A stretch of 64,000 bases of DNA from CAWGGS01 sp963822095 (GTDB lineage: Bacteria > Desulfobacterota > Desulfobulbia > Desulfobulbales > Desulfocapsaceae): NCBI GenBank assembly GCA_963822095.1, contig CAWGGS010000015.1:1-64000 (forward strand). Direction: 5' to 3'. Shown one piece after another: positions 8,077 to 16,319 of this stretch (position 1 is the stretch's first letter; each line of letters begins with the position of its first letter). A program made the translations under genes and the position numbers. A model generated the notes under the pieces. That model had not been told where the DNA came from, did not search any database, and saw only the letters and a program-made list of their open reading frames with translations.

Positions 8077-8831
8077 GTGCATATCGATACCAATCCAGTT
8101 TGTTCAGTCTGCTGTTTCTCCTTGTCCTGATGGTCAGCGGTTGCAGCACCACGGTTCAACCGGTTGCCGAGCCTCTTCGACCGGTCTCCGAATACGTCAA
8201 ACCCGATGTTCAGCATGCAATTCAGGTCTCTGACCCTCTGGAGGGGGTGAACCGGCGGATTTATCGTTTCAATTACTATTTCGACACCTATCTGTTCCTC
8301 CCCGTGGTCAATGCCTACCGCTTTGTCATGCCCGATTACGCGGAGAACCGGGTGTCCGACTTTCTGGACAATGTCCTTGAAATCAGCAACCTGACCAACT
8401 GCATTCTGCAGATCAAACCGAAAGAGACCGGTATCACCATCGGCCGGATCCTGATCAATTCGACTGTGGGAATTTTCGGGCTGTGGGACCCTGCGACCCA
8501 AATGGGACTCGCCCGACAGGATGAGGATTTCGGCCAGACGCTCGGTTACTACGGAATCGGCAATGGTCCCTATCTGGTGCTGCCGATCTTTGGCCCGTCA
8601 AATCTGCGCGATGCAATCGGGTCGGGGGCCGACGTTTTTGCCTTCATCACCATCGACCCGCTTAACTTCGATAACAATGAGGAGTGGATGCAGTCGACCT
8701 TTAACGCTCTGTATGCCATCGACAAGCGTAAACGGACACCTTTCCGTTACTACGCGTCCGGAAGCCCGTTCGAATACGATTTGGTCCGGCTGCTTTATAC
8801 CGAAAAACGGTTTTTACAGATAAAAAAATAA
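8073..8831 (+). CDS. mlaA: MlaA (VacJ) outer-membrane lipoprotein
   Basis: The 252-residue lipoprotein has a lipobox, MVSGC, with the lipidated Cys at residue 24. The MlaA domain begins at DPLEGVNRRIYRFNYYFD (about residues 54-71) and shows NLTNCILQ, GLWDPATQMGL, EDFGQTLGYYGIGNGPYLVLP and GPSNLRDAIG. MlaA removes mislocalised phospholipids from the outer leaflet of the outer membrane and passes them to the Mla pathway. No mlaBCDEF genes are in the window. It is translationally coupled to the upstream hydrolase and followed 32 bases later by a TAXI-type binding protein. Confidence 0.93.
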   Translation: MSAYRYQSSLFSLLFLLVLMVSGCSTTVQPVAEPLRPVSEYVKPDVQHAIQVSDPLEGVNRRIYRFNYYFDTYLFLPVVNAYRFVMPDYAENRVSDFLDNVLEISNLTNCILQIKPKETGITIGRILINSTVGIFGLWDPATQMGLARQDEDFGQTLGYYGIGNGPYLVLPIFGPSNLRDAIGSGADVFAFITIDPLNFDNNEEWMQSTFNALYAIDKRKRTPFRYYASGSPFEYDLVRLLYTEKRFLQIKK

Positions 8832-8863
8832 TCCTAGCGTCTGACCAAGAAGGAGACCCAGGC

Positions 8864-9832
8864 ATGAAAAGGTTGGTCTTATCCATTGTTATCCTTGCCC
8901 TACTTGTTCCTCTTTCCGCCAACGCCTTGGAGGGTGGGACAAAGATAACCATCGGCACCGGCAGTCCGACCGGTGTTTATTATCAACTTGCCAATGCCTT
9001 GAAGAAGATGGTCAACCGCCAGGGCCAGACCGGTTACGACCTCATCGCTCTGCCCAGCAATGGTACCATCGACAACCTGAACGGGGTTCTCGACGGACGA
9101 TTTGACTTTGCCATTGTGCAGGCCGACAAACTCTACCAGGCATTCAATGGCCTGGGGGATTGGGAACAGGCCGGCCCCCAGACCCAATTGAGGGAGGTCA
9201 TGGCCCTGCACCTTGAATACCTAACCCTGATTGCCACTGAGGACAGCGGCATCCGGCGTTTGAAGGATCTGCCGGGGAAAACAGTCAATATCGGTCAACC
9301 GGGGTCCGGCACTCGGGAAAATGCCGAAAGAGTCCTCAAGCTGACCGGCTTGTTGGATGGAGTTCACTTGGTGGAAAAAGACCCTGTCGATGGGACCGAT
9401 GAACTGATCAAGAACGATATCGATGCTGAATTTTTTATGGTGGGACATCCCAATCTGGCGGTGCGGGAGATATCCGTGTCCGTGCCGGCCCGCCTCATTC
9501 CCATCGAGGATGCCCGCCTGTCCGCCCTGATCGAGCAATATCCCTTCTATTCCCACCAAAAGATTCCGGTCTGTTTCTATCCTCAACTGGTCAACTCCGC
9601 AGCGGGAGATGTCCCGACGGTCGCGACCCGGGCCGTGCTGATCACCCGGGCCGACCAGTCCGCCGCGGATGTCCGTGCGCTCACTGCGGCGGTGTTGGCT
9701 GACTTTGATTATTTCCGGCAACTGCATCCATCGCTCAATGAACTGACACCGCAAAGATGCTTCCAAAGGGTGGTCGCTCCGCGTCACCCCGGTGCAGAGC
9801 AGGCCTTTGAAGCCGCGGGGATCAGACCGTAA
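8864..9832 (+). CDS. TAXI-family TRAP-type solute-binding protein
   Basis: This 322-residue periplasmic binding protein has a signal peptide of about 22 residues ending SANA. The TAXI signature starts at ITIGTGSPTGVYYQLANAL and continues with IVQADKLYQA, LKDLPGKTVNIGQPGSGTR and a HPNLAVREI segment. TAXI proteins normally feed a fused DctQM membrane protein, but none lies nearby, so this is an orphan. It follows mlaA by 32 bases with an AGGAG ribosome-binding site, which suggests one operon with the hydrolase and MlaA. Other orphan binding proteins act as sensors or lipid-related factors; the role here is not known. Confidence 0.87.
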   Translation: MKRLVLSIVILALLVPLSANALEGGTKITIGTGSPTGVYYQLANALKKMVNRQGQTGYDLIALPSNGTIDNLNGVLDGRFDFAIVQADKLYQAFNGLGDWEQAGPQTQLREVMALHLEYLTLIATEDSGIRRLKDLPGKTVNIGQPGSGTRENAERVLKLTGLLDGVHLVEKDPVDGTDELIKNDIDAEFFMVGHPNLAVREISVSVPARLIPIEDARLSALIEQYPFYSHQKIPVCFYPQLVNSAAGDVPTVATRAVLITRADQSAADVRALTAAVLADFDYFRQLHPSLNELTPQRCFQRVVAPRHPGAEQAFEAAGIRP

Positions 9833-9976
9833 TCCTGTTGGCAAGGCTGTTACATCTGGGGCCGTTGGGGGCGGGGGCGGACCGGGGACAAAGGGACAGA
9901 CCACGTTTTTATGTTGCCCTTGTACCGACAAGAGTAGTAGTAGGATGTAAAGTGATAAGTAAACGAAGAATTATTA

Positions 9977-10243
9977 TTATGGCAAGTTCCGATAAACATC
10001 CTTTCGGTGACCAATTTTAACTACTAAAATAAGTAGACGATTGTCATGAATTTCATAAATTATGCGGTAAATGCCACATCTCACTTTGTGAAAATCATTA
10101 TTTCCACTCATTTTAGTAGTTGCAGGATCCGGCAAGTTGAGACTGATTTCTTCAATCCTGCTCCTAATCTTTACCAGATCTTTTTTCGGAAATTTCTTAA
10201 CAGCTTTCAGGACAGATGGACGAAATTCTACAGTATAAGGCAT
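9977..10243 (-). CDS. RelE/ParE-family toxin
   Basis: The 88-residue protein is a RelE-type toxin, usually a ribosome-dependent mRNA interferase. The family layout is clear: YTVEFRPSVLKAVKKFPKKD, IRSRIEEISLNLP, then VRCGIYRIIYEIHDNRLLILVVKIGHR. The Arg residues in the VRCGIYR strand and the final KIGHRKDVY match catalytic or binding positions in RelE homologues. Its ATG directly follows the antitoxin stop (TAA-ATG), so translation is coupled. Confidence 0.9.
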   Translation of the reverse strand: MPYTVEFRPSVLKAVKKFPKKDLVKIRSRIEEISLNLPDPATTKMSGNNDFHKVRCGIYRIIYEIHDNRLLILVVKIGHRKDVYRNLP

Positions 10244-10500
10244 TTACGAAATTCCCAGTTGTTTCCAAAAATCTTCGGCGGAAAGATTTTCATCGGGTTC
10301 TTCAAGGGCTTTCTTGGCGTCTTCAATGTCGATATGGTCCTCAATCTTCTGAAGCAATTGGAGTTCGTCAATAGAGATCAGTGCAGCAATTTCTTGACCT
10401 CTTCTTGTCAAAATAACTGGTTCTTTACCATAGGCTACTTTGTTTACAATATCTGCAAAGTTTTTCCGCGCGTCAGCAGTAGTAATTGTAGTATGCATTT
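10244..10500 (-). CDS. Phd/YefM-family antitoxin
   Basis: The 84-residue antitoxin shows the Phd/YefM DNA-binding N-terminus (MHTTITTADARKNFADIVNK, then EPVILTRRGQEIAALISIDE) and an acidic C-terminal tail (EEPDENLSAEDFWKQLG) that should wrap the toxin. The frame is open upstream to 10564, but the ATG at 10498-10500 has GGAGGC seven bases before it and starts at the family's usual place. It is the first gene of the toxin-antitoxin operon and likely autorepresses through the palindromes just upstream. Confidence 0.9.
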
Positions 10501-10511
10501 TGTGCCTCCAT

Positions 10512-10537
10512 ATGTACTTTTTGTACATATTGTACAC
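10512..10537. promoter_or_regulatory. Overlapping palindromic operator of the Phd/RelE pair
   Basis: ATATGTAC at 10512-10519 and GTACATAT at 10525-10532 form a perfect palindrome with a 5-base spacer. GTACA-TAT-TGTAC at 10525-10537 forms a second palindrome that shares one arm. YefM-type antitoxins bind TGTACA-cored palindromes in pairs, so this is the expected autoregulatory operator. It lies 12-37 bases before the antitoxin start. Confidence 0.7.
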
Positions 10538-10656
10538 TTCGGGGGCAAAAAAATCAATGTTCAAAATAAAATTATCACCAATCGCTAAACGCTGACAGCG
10601 GAAACCGGGATGGGGATGATTCCGAGTTAACTCATTGTATTTTCACTATTAATTTG

Positions 10657-10920
10657 TCAACGGTACATGTTTTCTGGACTTAGAATGCCCATTTCGGGTA
10701 TAAAATCACCGTTGTAAGACGCCATCGGTTCCCTGAGTTCACTGGCACCTTTAACATTGGTGACTCTACGCTCGATAGCTCTTGCACCAAGCAGTTCCTT
10801 GATTATCGTTACGAATTTCCTTCAGCCGACCGCAACGTTCGTTGACCATTTCTCATCCAGCTTGCTTCCCTGAGATGGCAGCAGTTCGTTCAACCAGCTC
10901 ATGTGGCTTTCAACCCGCAT
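10657..10920 (-). pseudogene. Transposase C-terminal remnant (probably RAYT/IS200-like)
   Basis: The leftward frame from 10920 reads MRVESHMSWLNELL, KLDEKWSTNVAVG, a TGA stop, RKFVTIIKELLGARAIERRV, then ELREPMASYNGDFIP and SPENMY before the true stop at 10657. The order W...VAVG, KELLGARA, ELREP and ENMY is what I recall from the C-terminal extension of some REP-associated or IS200-like transposases. That identity is from memory and tentative. The upstream part of the gene is missing. It fills most of the gap between the antitoxin promoter and the hybrid kinase gene. Confidence 0.5.
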
Positions 10921-10970
10921 ATTTCATGAAAATCACATGGAGGATGATGACGTGCATGTTCTCTTCACTT

Positions 10971-13094
10971 TTATCTCTTCTCGAAGAGCACTTCATGAAC
11001 AATCTGGCTGAGTCTTGAGGTAAGGTACGGTTTGTGAATAAATCCCTTGAGGCCTGATTTTTTCATTTCTTGAAGATCGTCTTCGGTTGAAAAGCCCGAT
11101 GATAAAATCACATTCACCTGTGGGTCTTGTTTTTTCAATCGCTCAAAGCATTCTCGTCCGTTCATCACGGGCATAATCATATCGAGCAGGACAAGGTCTA
11201 TTCTGTCTTTCTCCTGGCTGAACAGCTCGAGCGCAACTTGACCATCTTCGGCCAGGATGACCTCATACCCCAAGGCCTCAAGGATAGCCTTTGCCGTACT
11301 CCTCATTATTTCTTCATCATCTACAACAAGAATACTGCCGCTTCCTCTTTTTACTTCACCTTCAGGCATTTCGCATATCTTTGCTTTTTCGGCAAGAGGC
11401 AGGAGGATCTGGAATACTGACCCAACCCCTTTTTCACTATAAACGGTTATTGAACCACTATGCTGTTGCACAGTACCGTAGACAGAAGATAGACCAAGTC
11501 CCGTGCCCTTGCCTTTTTCCTTTGTTGTAAAAAAAGGTTCAAAAATACGTCCCATATTTTCCTGAGGCATGCCGCAACCATTATCACGGACTTCAACTTC
11601 AATATATCGGCCTGGATGCAGTTCGAATGAAGAAGCGTTGCAAAAATGTTCATCGAGCCAAGTCTCCTGGGTATTCAAACAGAGAGTGCCACCTTCCGGC
11701 ATGGCTTGTGATGCGTTTATGCAAAGGTTGAGCAAAGCGTTATGCAAAAGGGAAGGATCACCCACGATAATGCTTCTTTCCGCGCTGAGATTTATTTCGA
11801 GGGAGATTCGTTTGTCGAGGGTCCTTTTAATGAGTGTGACGGTTTCCTGTACAATCTTATGAAAATTAACGGCTGTCGAAACCTTGGTCGATTGTCTTGA
11901 AAAGGTAAGCAACTGTTTAGTCAGGTCTGAGGCACGGATGGCGGAATCCAGAATGGTCTGATGCAGTTGCTTGGCCTTTGCATCATCAGGCAAATAGAAG
12001 GCCAAGAGCTCAGTAGCACCCAATATCCCGCCAAGCATATTGTTGAAATCGTGAGCAACTCCTCCAGCAAGAGTTCCTATTGCTTCCATTCTTTGGGCAT
12101 GATGAAGTTGGGATTCGAGTTCGCTTTTCTCCTTCGTCATCTGGATACGGTCAGCCAGCATGTGTTGAAACCTCAAGGCATTGTTTTTAGTCTCCTCGAA
12201 TAATCTGGCATTTTTTAGTGAGAGTGAAGACAGGCCTGCCAATGTGCTGGATAATTCAATTTGAACCCAGGAGAGGGGTTTTGGCTCTTCGATAGAGCCA
12301 ACAATAAATACTCCCATAGCTTGCTCTTTTAACATGAGCGGCACGAAGAGTAATGTTCGTAAATTTCTATTTTCAGCGATAGCCCGTTCCGCGGAAGAAA
12401 GATCCGCTTGAAGATAATCGTATATATAGAGCGGCTCTTGAGACTTTATGGCCTTTTGCACATGGGGATGATCAGCAAGAGGGGCATAACGCATCTCATC
12501 GGGAAATTCAGGAGGAAGAGAAGGGGATGTTGCCCAGAGTTGGAGAACGTCTTCAACAAGGAGGTAAACAGCTGCTGTATCAAGTCCAACCAATTCCATT
12601 ACACTATCGACGGATACCTGAAACACTCTTTTCAAATCCAGCGTTTCGGAAAGACTCTTGCACATTTTGAGAAGCGAGGTGTACTGGCAATTACGATTGA
12701 ATAAATTTTCTTCCAGGTTTGCACGTTCACCAACATCTGTAATTACAGAGACAAACCCTGTCAGATCACCTTTTTCGTTGTAGGAATAGTCCCAATCGAC
12801 CTGCAAATCAACTGAGACACCATTCTTTTTTATGTTTTGGGTTAGGTATGGTGTTGGTGCTGGTCGTGTCTTGACGAGTCTGGCTAAATATGCTTCAAGC
12901 GATTTTTTATCCAAAGACGGGTGTAAATTATCCCATATTTTCTGACCGATAAGTTCGCCGTCAGTATATCCCAGTATTCTGTGAAGTGCTCGATTACTAT
13001 ACGTTATTGTACCATTGCAATCGTTTTCTTGAACACCGTATTTCACGAAATCAAGTAAGTCCCGATAACGATGTTCACTTTCCTTTGATTGCAT
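10971..13094 (-). CDS. Hybrid sensor histidine kinase (PAS-GAF-HisKA-HATPase-REC)
   Basis: The 707-residue protein has no membrane segments, so it is a cytoplasmic sensor. A PAS domain comes first (about 5-125, with YSNRALHRILGYTDGELIG). A GAF domain follows (about 150-300). The HisKA phosphoacceptor is in GTLAGGVAHDFNNML, an ATPase domain carries NGCGMP and GTGLGLSSVYG, and a C-terminal receiver starts ILVVDDEE with phosphoacceptor Asp in VLLDMIMP. It is transcribed alone, leftward, with 818 non-coding bases upstream. The ligand of PAS or GAF cannot be told; redox or small molecules are usual. Confidence 0.92.
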   Translation of the reverse strand: MQSKESEHRYRDLLDFVKYGVQENDCNGTITYSNRALHRILGYTDGELIGQKIWDNLHPSLDKKSLEAYLARLVKTRPAPTPYLTQNIKKNGVSVDLQVDWDYSYNEKGDLTGFVSVITDVGERANLEENLFNRNCQYTSLLKMCKSLSETLDLKRVFQVSVDSVMELVGLDTAAVYLLVEDVLQLWATSPSLPPEFPDEMRYAPLADHPHVQKAIKSQEPLYIYDYLQADLSSAERAIAENRNLRTLLFVPLMLKEQAMGVFIVGSIEEPKPLSWVQIELSSTLAGLSSLSLKNARLFEETKNNALRFQHMLADRIQMTKEKSELESQLHHAQRMEAIGTLAGGVAHDFNNMLGGILGATELLAFYLPDDAKAKQLHQTILDSAIRASDLTKQLLTFSRQSTKVSTAVNFHKIVQETVTLIKRTLDKRISLEINLSAERSIIVGDPSLLHNALLNLCINASQAMPEGGTLCLNTQETWLDEHFCNASSFELHPGRYIEVEVRDNGCGMPQENMGRIFEPFFTTKEKGKGTGLGLSSVYGTVQQHSGSITVYSEKGVGSVFQILLPLAEKAKICEMPEGEVKRGSGSILVVDDEEIMRSTAKAILEALGYEVILAEDGQVALELFSQEKDRIDLVLLDMIMPVMNGRECFERLKKQDPQVNVILSSGFSTEDDLQEMKKSGLKGFIHKPYLTSRLSQIVHEVLFEKR

Positions 13095-13912
13095 GAGATC
13101 ACATTTGATTTACTTGGTTTTTGATGATTTTTTATCGAGTATTATAGAGCTGATTGAGAAATTACAATGTCATGGTGAAACGTAAACTTCTATTAAAGTG
13201 CCTGTGCTGGAATGGATAATTTGCCCCTTAACTATTGTCTATTGTGATTTAATAATATCGTAATTGCGTTGGTATTTCCAGAATATTGTAAATGAGAGGC
13301 CGGGTGGTAAAATACGATGTGAATAGGCTGGAGTGAGAGTGAAAGAGGTCTCGTCTTTGCTTCGCTTTTCTCGAAGATAATGATGGATTATCTAGGACAG
13401 TGTCTCAACTTTCACATGATAAGGGATATTCGCAGGAAATCATGGCATTTTAAGAAACACAGTAATTTCAAATTGTTTCTGAGTATCTGCCGAGTGTGGA
13501 CAGGAATATGGAAATGTTGGAGGAAAAACAGGTAATGAAAGAAGATCTGATCATTAGAGGAAATAATAATCCATTGAATAAAATATTGTCTGATTATCCC
13601 TCAACCTCAGCTTTACAATGTTTTTTGCTTTAAATGGTAGGGAACTGATTTTGTATTTCTTTTTTCATCCGGGATGACAGAATACTTTTCATGAGACAGC
13701 ATGAAAAGTATTCTTTGACAATGGACCTTTAAATGGACCTTTAAATGGGCCTTCTCTTCTTCTCTGAAAAAGTCAATCGGTCTCCCCCATAGATACCGAC
13801 AAACTGAACAATAAGGTAATCAGAAATTATTATTTCACTGTTCAGATTGATAAGGTAACCTGTAGACACGGACAGAAGGAGATATAACGATTTAACATCA
13901 ACGGAGAGCAGG
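13095..13912. other. Long intergenic region with hairpin and tandem repeat
   Basis: These 818 bases separate the divergent hybrid kinase and alcohol dehydrogenase genes. They contain a perfect 15-base inverted repeat (13679-13714) and, just after it, a short tandem repeat with unit AATGGACCTTTA at about 13721-13752. No open frame with family signature or good ribosome-binding site was found. The last 60 bases before 13913 should carry the dehydrogenase promoter. Confidence 0.5.
13679..13714. repeat. Perfect 15-base inverted repeat
   Basis: AGAATACTTTTCATG (13679-13693) and CATGAAAAGTATTCT (13700-13714) are exact reverse complements around AGACAG. The right arm is followed by TTGACAATGG, so a promoter element or a regulator site is as plausible as a terminator. 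There is no coding gene immediately upstream on the plus strand. Confidence 0.6.
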
Positions 13913-15028
13913 ATGAATTACAAGTATCATATGCCAACGAAAGTATTTTCCGGCAAAAACTGTATCATTAACAACAGTGAACTCCTGGCAGCATATGGCA
14001 AGAAAGCTATGATTGTTACCGGACGCTACTCAGCAAAAAACAATGGTTCACAGGATGATGTCATCAAAGCTTTGAAAAAAGAGCACCTGTCATATGTGAT
14101 TTTCGATAAGGTTATGAGTAATCCAACCATAGCTATTAGTTATGAGGGGGCTGCTTTTGCAAAAGAAAATGATGTTGACTTCATCATCGCCATTGGCGGC
14201 GGTTCCCCTTTGGATGCAGCAAAAGCCATGGCGTTGATGGCAAAGCAGGATATTAAACAGGAAAAATTGTTCAATGGGCAGTACAGCTCCGATGTGTTAC
14301 CAGTAATTGCCGTGCCAACTACAGCAGGAACAGGTTCGGAGGTAACGCAGTATGCCATCTTGACCAACGATGCAGTTGAAAGCAAAACGAGTATTGCCAC
14401 AGAATTGATTTTTCCTAAGATTGCCTATTTAGATTCAACATATATGAAAGAACTGCCAGTGGCAACAACCATTAACACAGCAATCGACGCTCTGTCTCAT
14501 GCCATTGAAGGCATGCTGACTGTCCGTTCCGCTGTGGTTTCGGATGCATTGGCAAAAGAAAGCATACGCCTTTTCGTAAAATGTGTGCCGGCAATGAAAG
14601 AGGCCTTGGGTAATACCACATTCGCTGTGGATAAAAGCATTAGAGAACACTTGGCTCAGTGCTCTATGCTGGCTGGTATGGTCATTGCTCAGACTGGCAC
14701 AACAGTTGTTCATGGCATGGGGTATTCTTTAACCTATTTTAAAGATATCGATCATGGCCGCGCTAATGGATTGTTGCTTGCAGAGTATCTAAGACTGGTT
14801 GAAAAAGAAGCTCCAGCCTTAACGAGCAATATTTTCGCGGCAATGTCTCTGAAAACTGTTGATGACTTCAAGACTCTGATGGAAACTTTACTTGGTGAAA
14901 AAGAAGACATTACCAAAGAAGAAATAAGTAAATTCAGCGGCAAAGCCATAAAAGCACCCAATATCAATAACTGTAAGGTCAGACCAACAGAAGAGGATAT
15001 CAAAGAAATATATACCGCATCTTTATAA
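13913..15028 (+). CDS. Iron-containing alcohol dehydrogenase
   Basis: This 371-residue group III (Fe-dependent) alcohol dehydrogenase interconverts alcohols and aldehydes with NAD(P)H. Residues GGGSPLDAAK (95-104) form the nucleotide-binding loop, TTAGTGSEVT is at 136-145, and the metal ligands D192, H196, H267 and H281 are all present in their family motifs (IDALSHAIEG, VHGMGYSL, DHGRANG). The length is slightly under the usual 380-390. The start follows GGAGAGCAGG. It is transcribed alone. The AT-rich codon use contrasts with the GC-rich glycosidase gene downstream. The substrate cannot be told; butanol- or propanediol-type enzymes are near relatives. Confidence 0.93.
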   Translation: MNYKYHMPTKVFSGKNCIINNSELLAAYGKKAMIVTGRYSAKNNGSQDDVIKALKKEHLSYVIFDKVMSNPTIAISYEGAAFAKENDVDFIIAIGGGSPLDAAKAMALMAKQDIKQEKLFNGQYSSDVLPVIAVPTTAGTGSEVTQYAILTNDAVESKTSIATELIFPKIAYLDSTYMKELPVATTINTAIDALSHAIEGMLTVRSAVVSDALAKESIRLFVKCVPAMKEALGNTTFAVDKSIREHLAQCSMLAGMVIAQTGTTVVHGMGYSLTYFKDIDHGRANGLLLAEYLRLVEKEAPALTSNIFAAMSLKTVDDFKTLMETLLGEKEDITKEEISKFSGKAIKAPNINNCKVRPTEEDIKEIYTASL

Positions 15029-15348
15029 GATGGGGTGAATCGCCCCTGGTTTTGTAGCCTCTATTCAGTACGGTGAAATCTTGTCTCCTCCACCTGGATT
15101 TACCTTGGCAATTTCAAATAATTGCCCAAACATCTCTGCAGAGATTATTCCTGATCTGTTTTCAAATTTCTCGGTGGATGTAGAGAACTGTGAAAAAATA
15201 GGAAAGTTACTGCCCATGGTTAAAGAGCAGAGTACGATACTTATCGTTTTTGTGGGTCAGAACCAAGTCTAATGTTTTAGACAGATTTCAAATATATATG
15301 ATATACGGGAGGCCCCTAAGAACATTTTTTGGTACCTGATGACTTTAT
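15029..15348. other. Intergenic region with an unassigned open stretch
   Basis: An open stretch from about 15039 to 15272 (+) reads a protein-like sequence (ISNNCPNISAEIIPDLFSNF and so on) but has no credible start codon with ribosome-binding site, and I recognise no family. It could be a remnant. The last 70 bases are AT-rich and may hold the promoter of the ferredoxin protein gene. Confidence 0.35.
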
Positions 15349-16206
15349 ATGTTCAAAATTACAAAACAAATTGAAGTATGGATGAATGACCGGGCCAATA
15401 ATGCCTTGGAGCCCGGCTCAGAATTACCGGCCTTTGCTCTACCTTTGGTCGGATTTGCCTCTGGACAAGATGACTTGTTCTCGTTCTTAAAAGCTGATAT
15501 TGGCTCAGAGTTTTATTGGACACCTGAGGAGGCATTTTCATTGGCATTTCCAGATGAAAAAGTGAGGGCGGATGAGTTAAGTGTTATTGCCTGGGTTCTA
15601 CCGCAGACTGAACATACCCGCCTGGCACACAGAAAGGCCATAAATATGCCGAGTGTTGAATGGAGTAAGGCAAGACACTACGGTGAAAAGGTAAATGAAA
15701 ATTTACGACGTTATGTGGTAGATCTGTTCGAAGCAAATGGATATCAATCCTGTGCTCCAGTTTTGCTTCCACAATGGTCAAGCGCTCTCTCCAATAAATA
15801 TGGATTCGCTTCATCATGGTCAGAACGCCATGCCGCTCATGTTTGTGGACTCGGTACATTTGGGGTGTCCGATGGGTTGATTACTCCTGTTGGGAAGGCC
15901 ATCCGGGTTGGTTCCGTAATTGTGCGGAAAAGGTTCACACCTACCCCCAGATCTTATAAAAATCACAACGGCTGGTGCCTGTTTCATTCGACCGGCAAGT
16001 GCCTGGTGTGTGCGCGCCGATGTCCTGCCGGAGCCATTTCCAAAACAGGGCATGACAAGGTCAAGTGTAAGGAATATATACGCAACGTGACTGCTGTTCA
16101 TGTGGAAAAAGAGCAATTAGGTTTCAAAGTTAACAGCTGTGGTTTGTGCCAAACCAAAGTACCTTGTGAAAGCCGGACTCCCAAGCCAGAAGAAAGGTTC
16201 GATTGA
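15349..16206 (+). CDS. QueG-like 4Fe-4S protein (epoxyqueuosine reductase family)
   Basis: The 285-residue protein has the C-terminal ferredoxin arrangement of the epoxyqueuosine reductase family: CLVCARRCP and a second group CGLCQTKVPC, about 40 residues apart. The middle has RHAAHVCGLGTFGVSDGLITPVG, a hallmark of QueG-like reductases that precedes the cluster domain. It lacks the HEAT-repeat extension of true QueG and the N-terminal half differs, so it is a paralogue common in anaerobes, not a confident tRNA-modifying enzyme. The cofactor could be a corrinoid, as in QueG; this is inference. The ribosome-binding site is weak. Confidence 0.75.
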   Translation: MFKITKQIEVWMNDRANNALEPGSELPAFALPLVGFASGQDDLFSFLKADIGSEFYWTPEEAFSLAFPDEKVRADELSVIAWVLPQTEHTRLAHRKAINMPSVEWSKARHYGEKVNENLRRYVVDLFEANGYQSCAPVLLPQWSSALSNKYGFASSWSERHAAHVCGLGTFGVSDGLITPVGKAIRVGSVIVRKRFTPTPRSYKNHNGWCLFHSTGKCLVCARRCPAGAISKTGHDKVKCKEYIRNVTAVHVEKEQLGFKVNSCGLCQTKVPCESRTPKPEERFD

Positions 16207-16319
16207 TGTCAGCATGTGCCGGGTGATCCGAAGCGGGATAAGGCAAATATGGTCACCCTGCATGGCGACGTTTGGAACGGAGGCGTCATAAAGGGCTCCA
16301 CGGGCTCGCCAGTTCAGGT

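Noticed and set aside
13721..13752. Tandem AATGGACCTTTA units as a CRISPR-like array
   Set aside because: The units are directly adjacent and short, without spacers or cas genes.
15081..15272. 63-codon frame after the alcohol dehydrogenase
   Set aside because: No credible start or ribosome-binding site and no recognised family; kept only as a note on the intergenic region.
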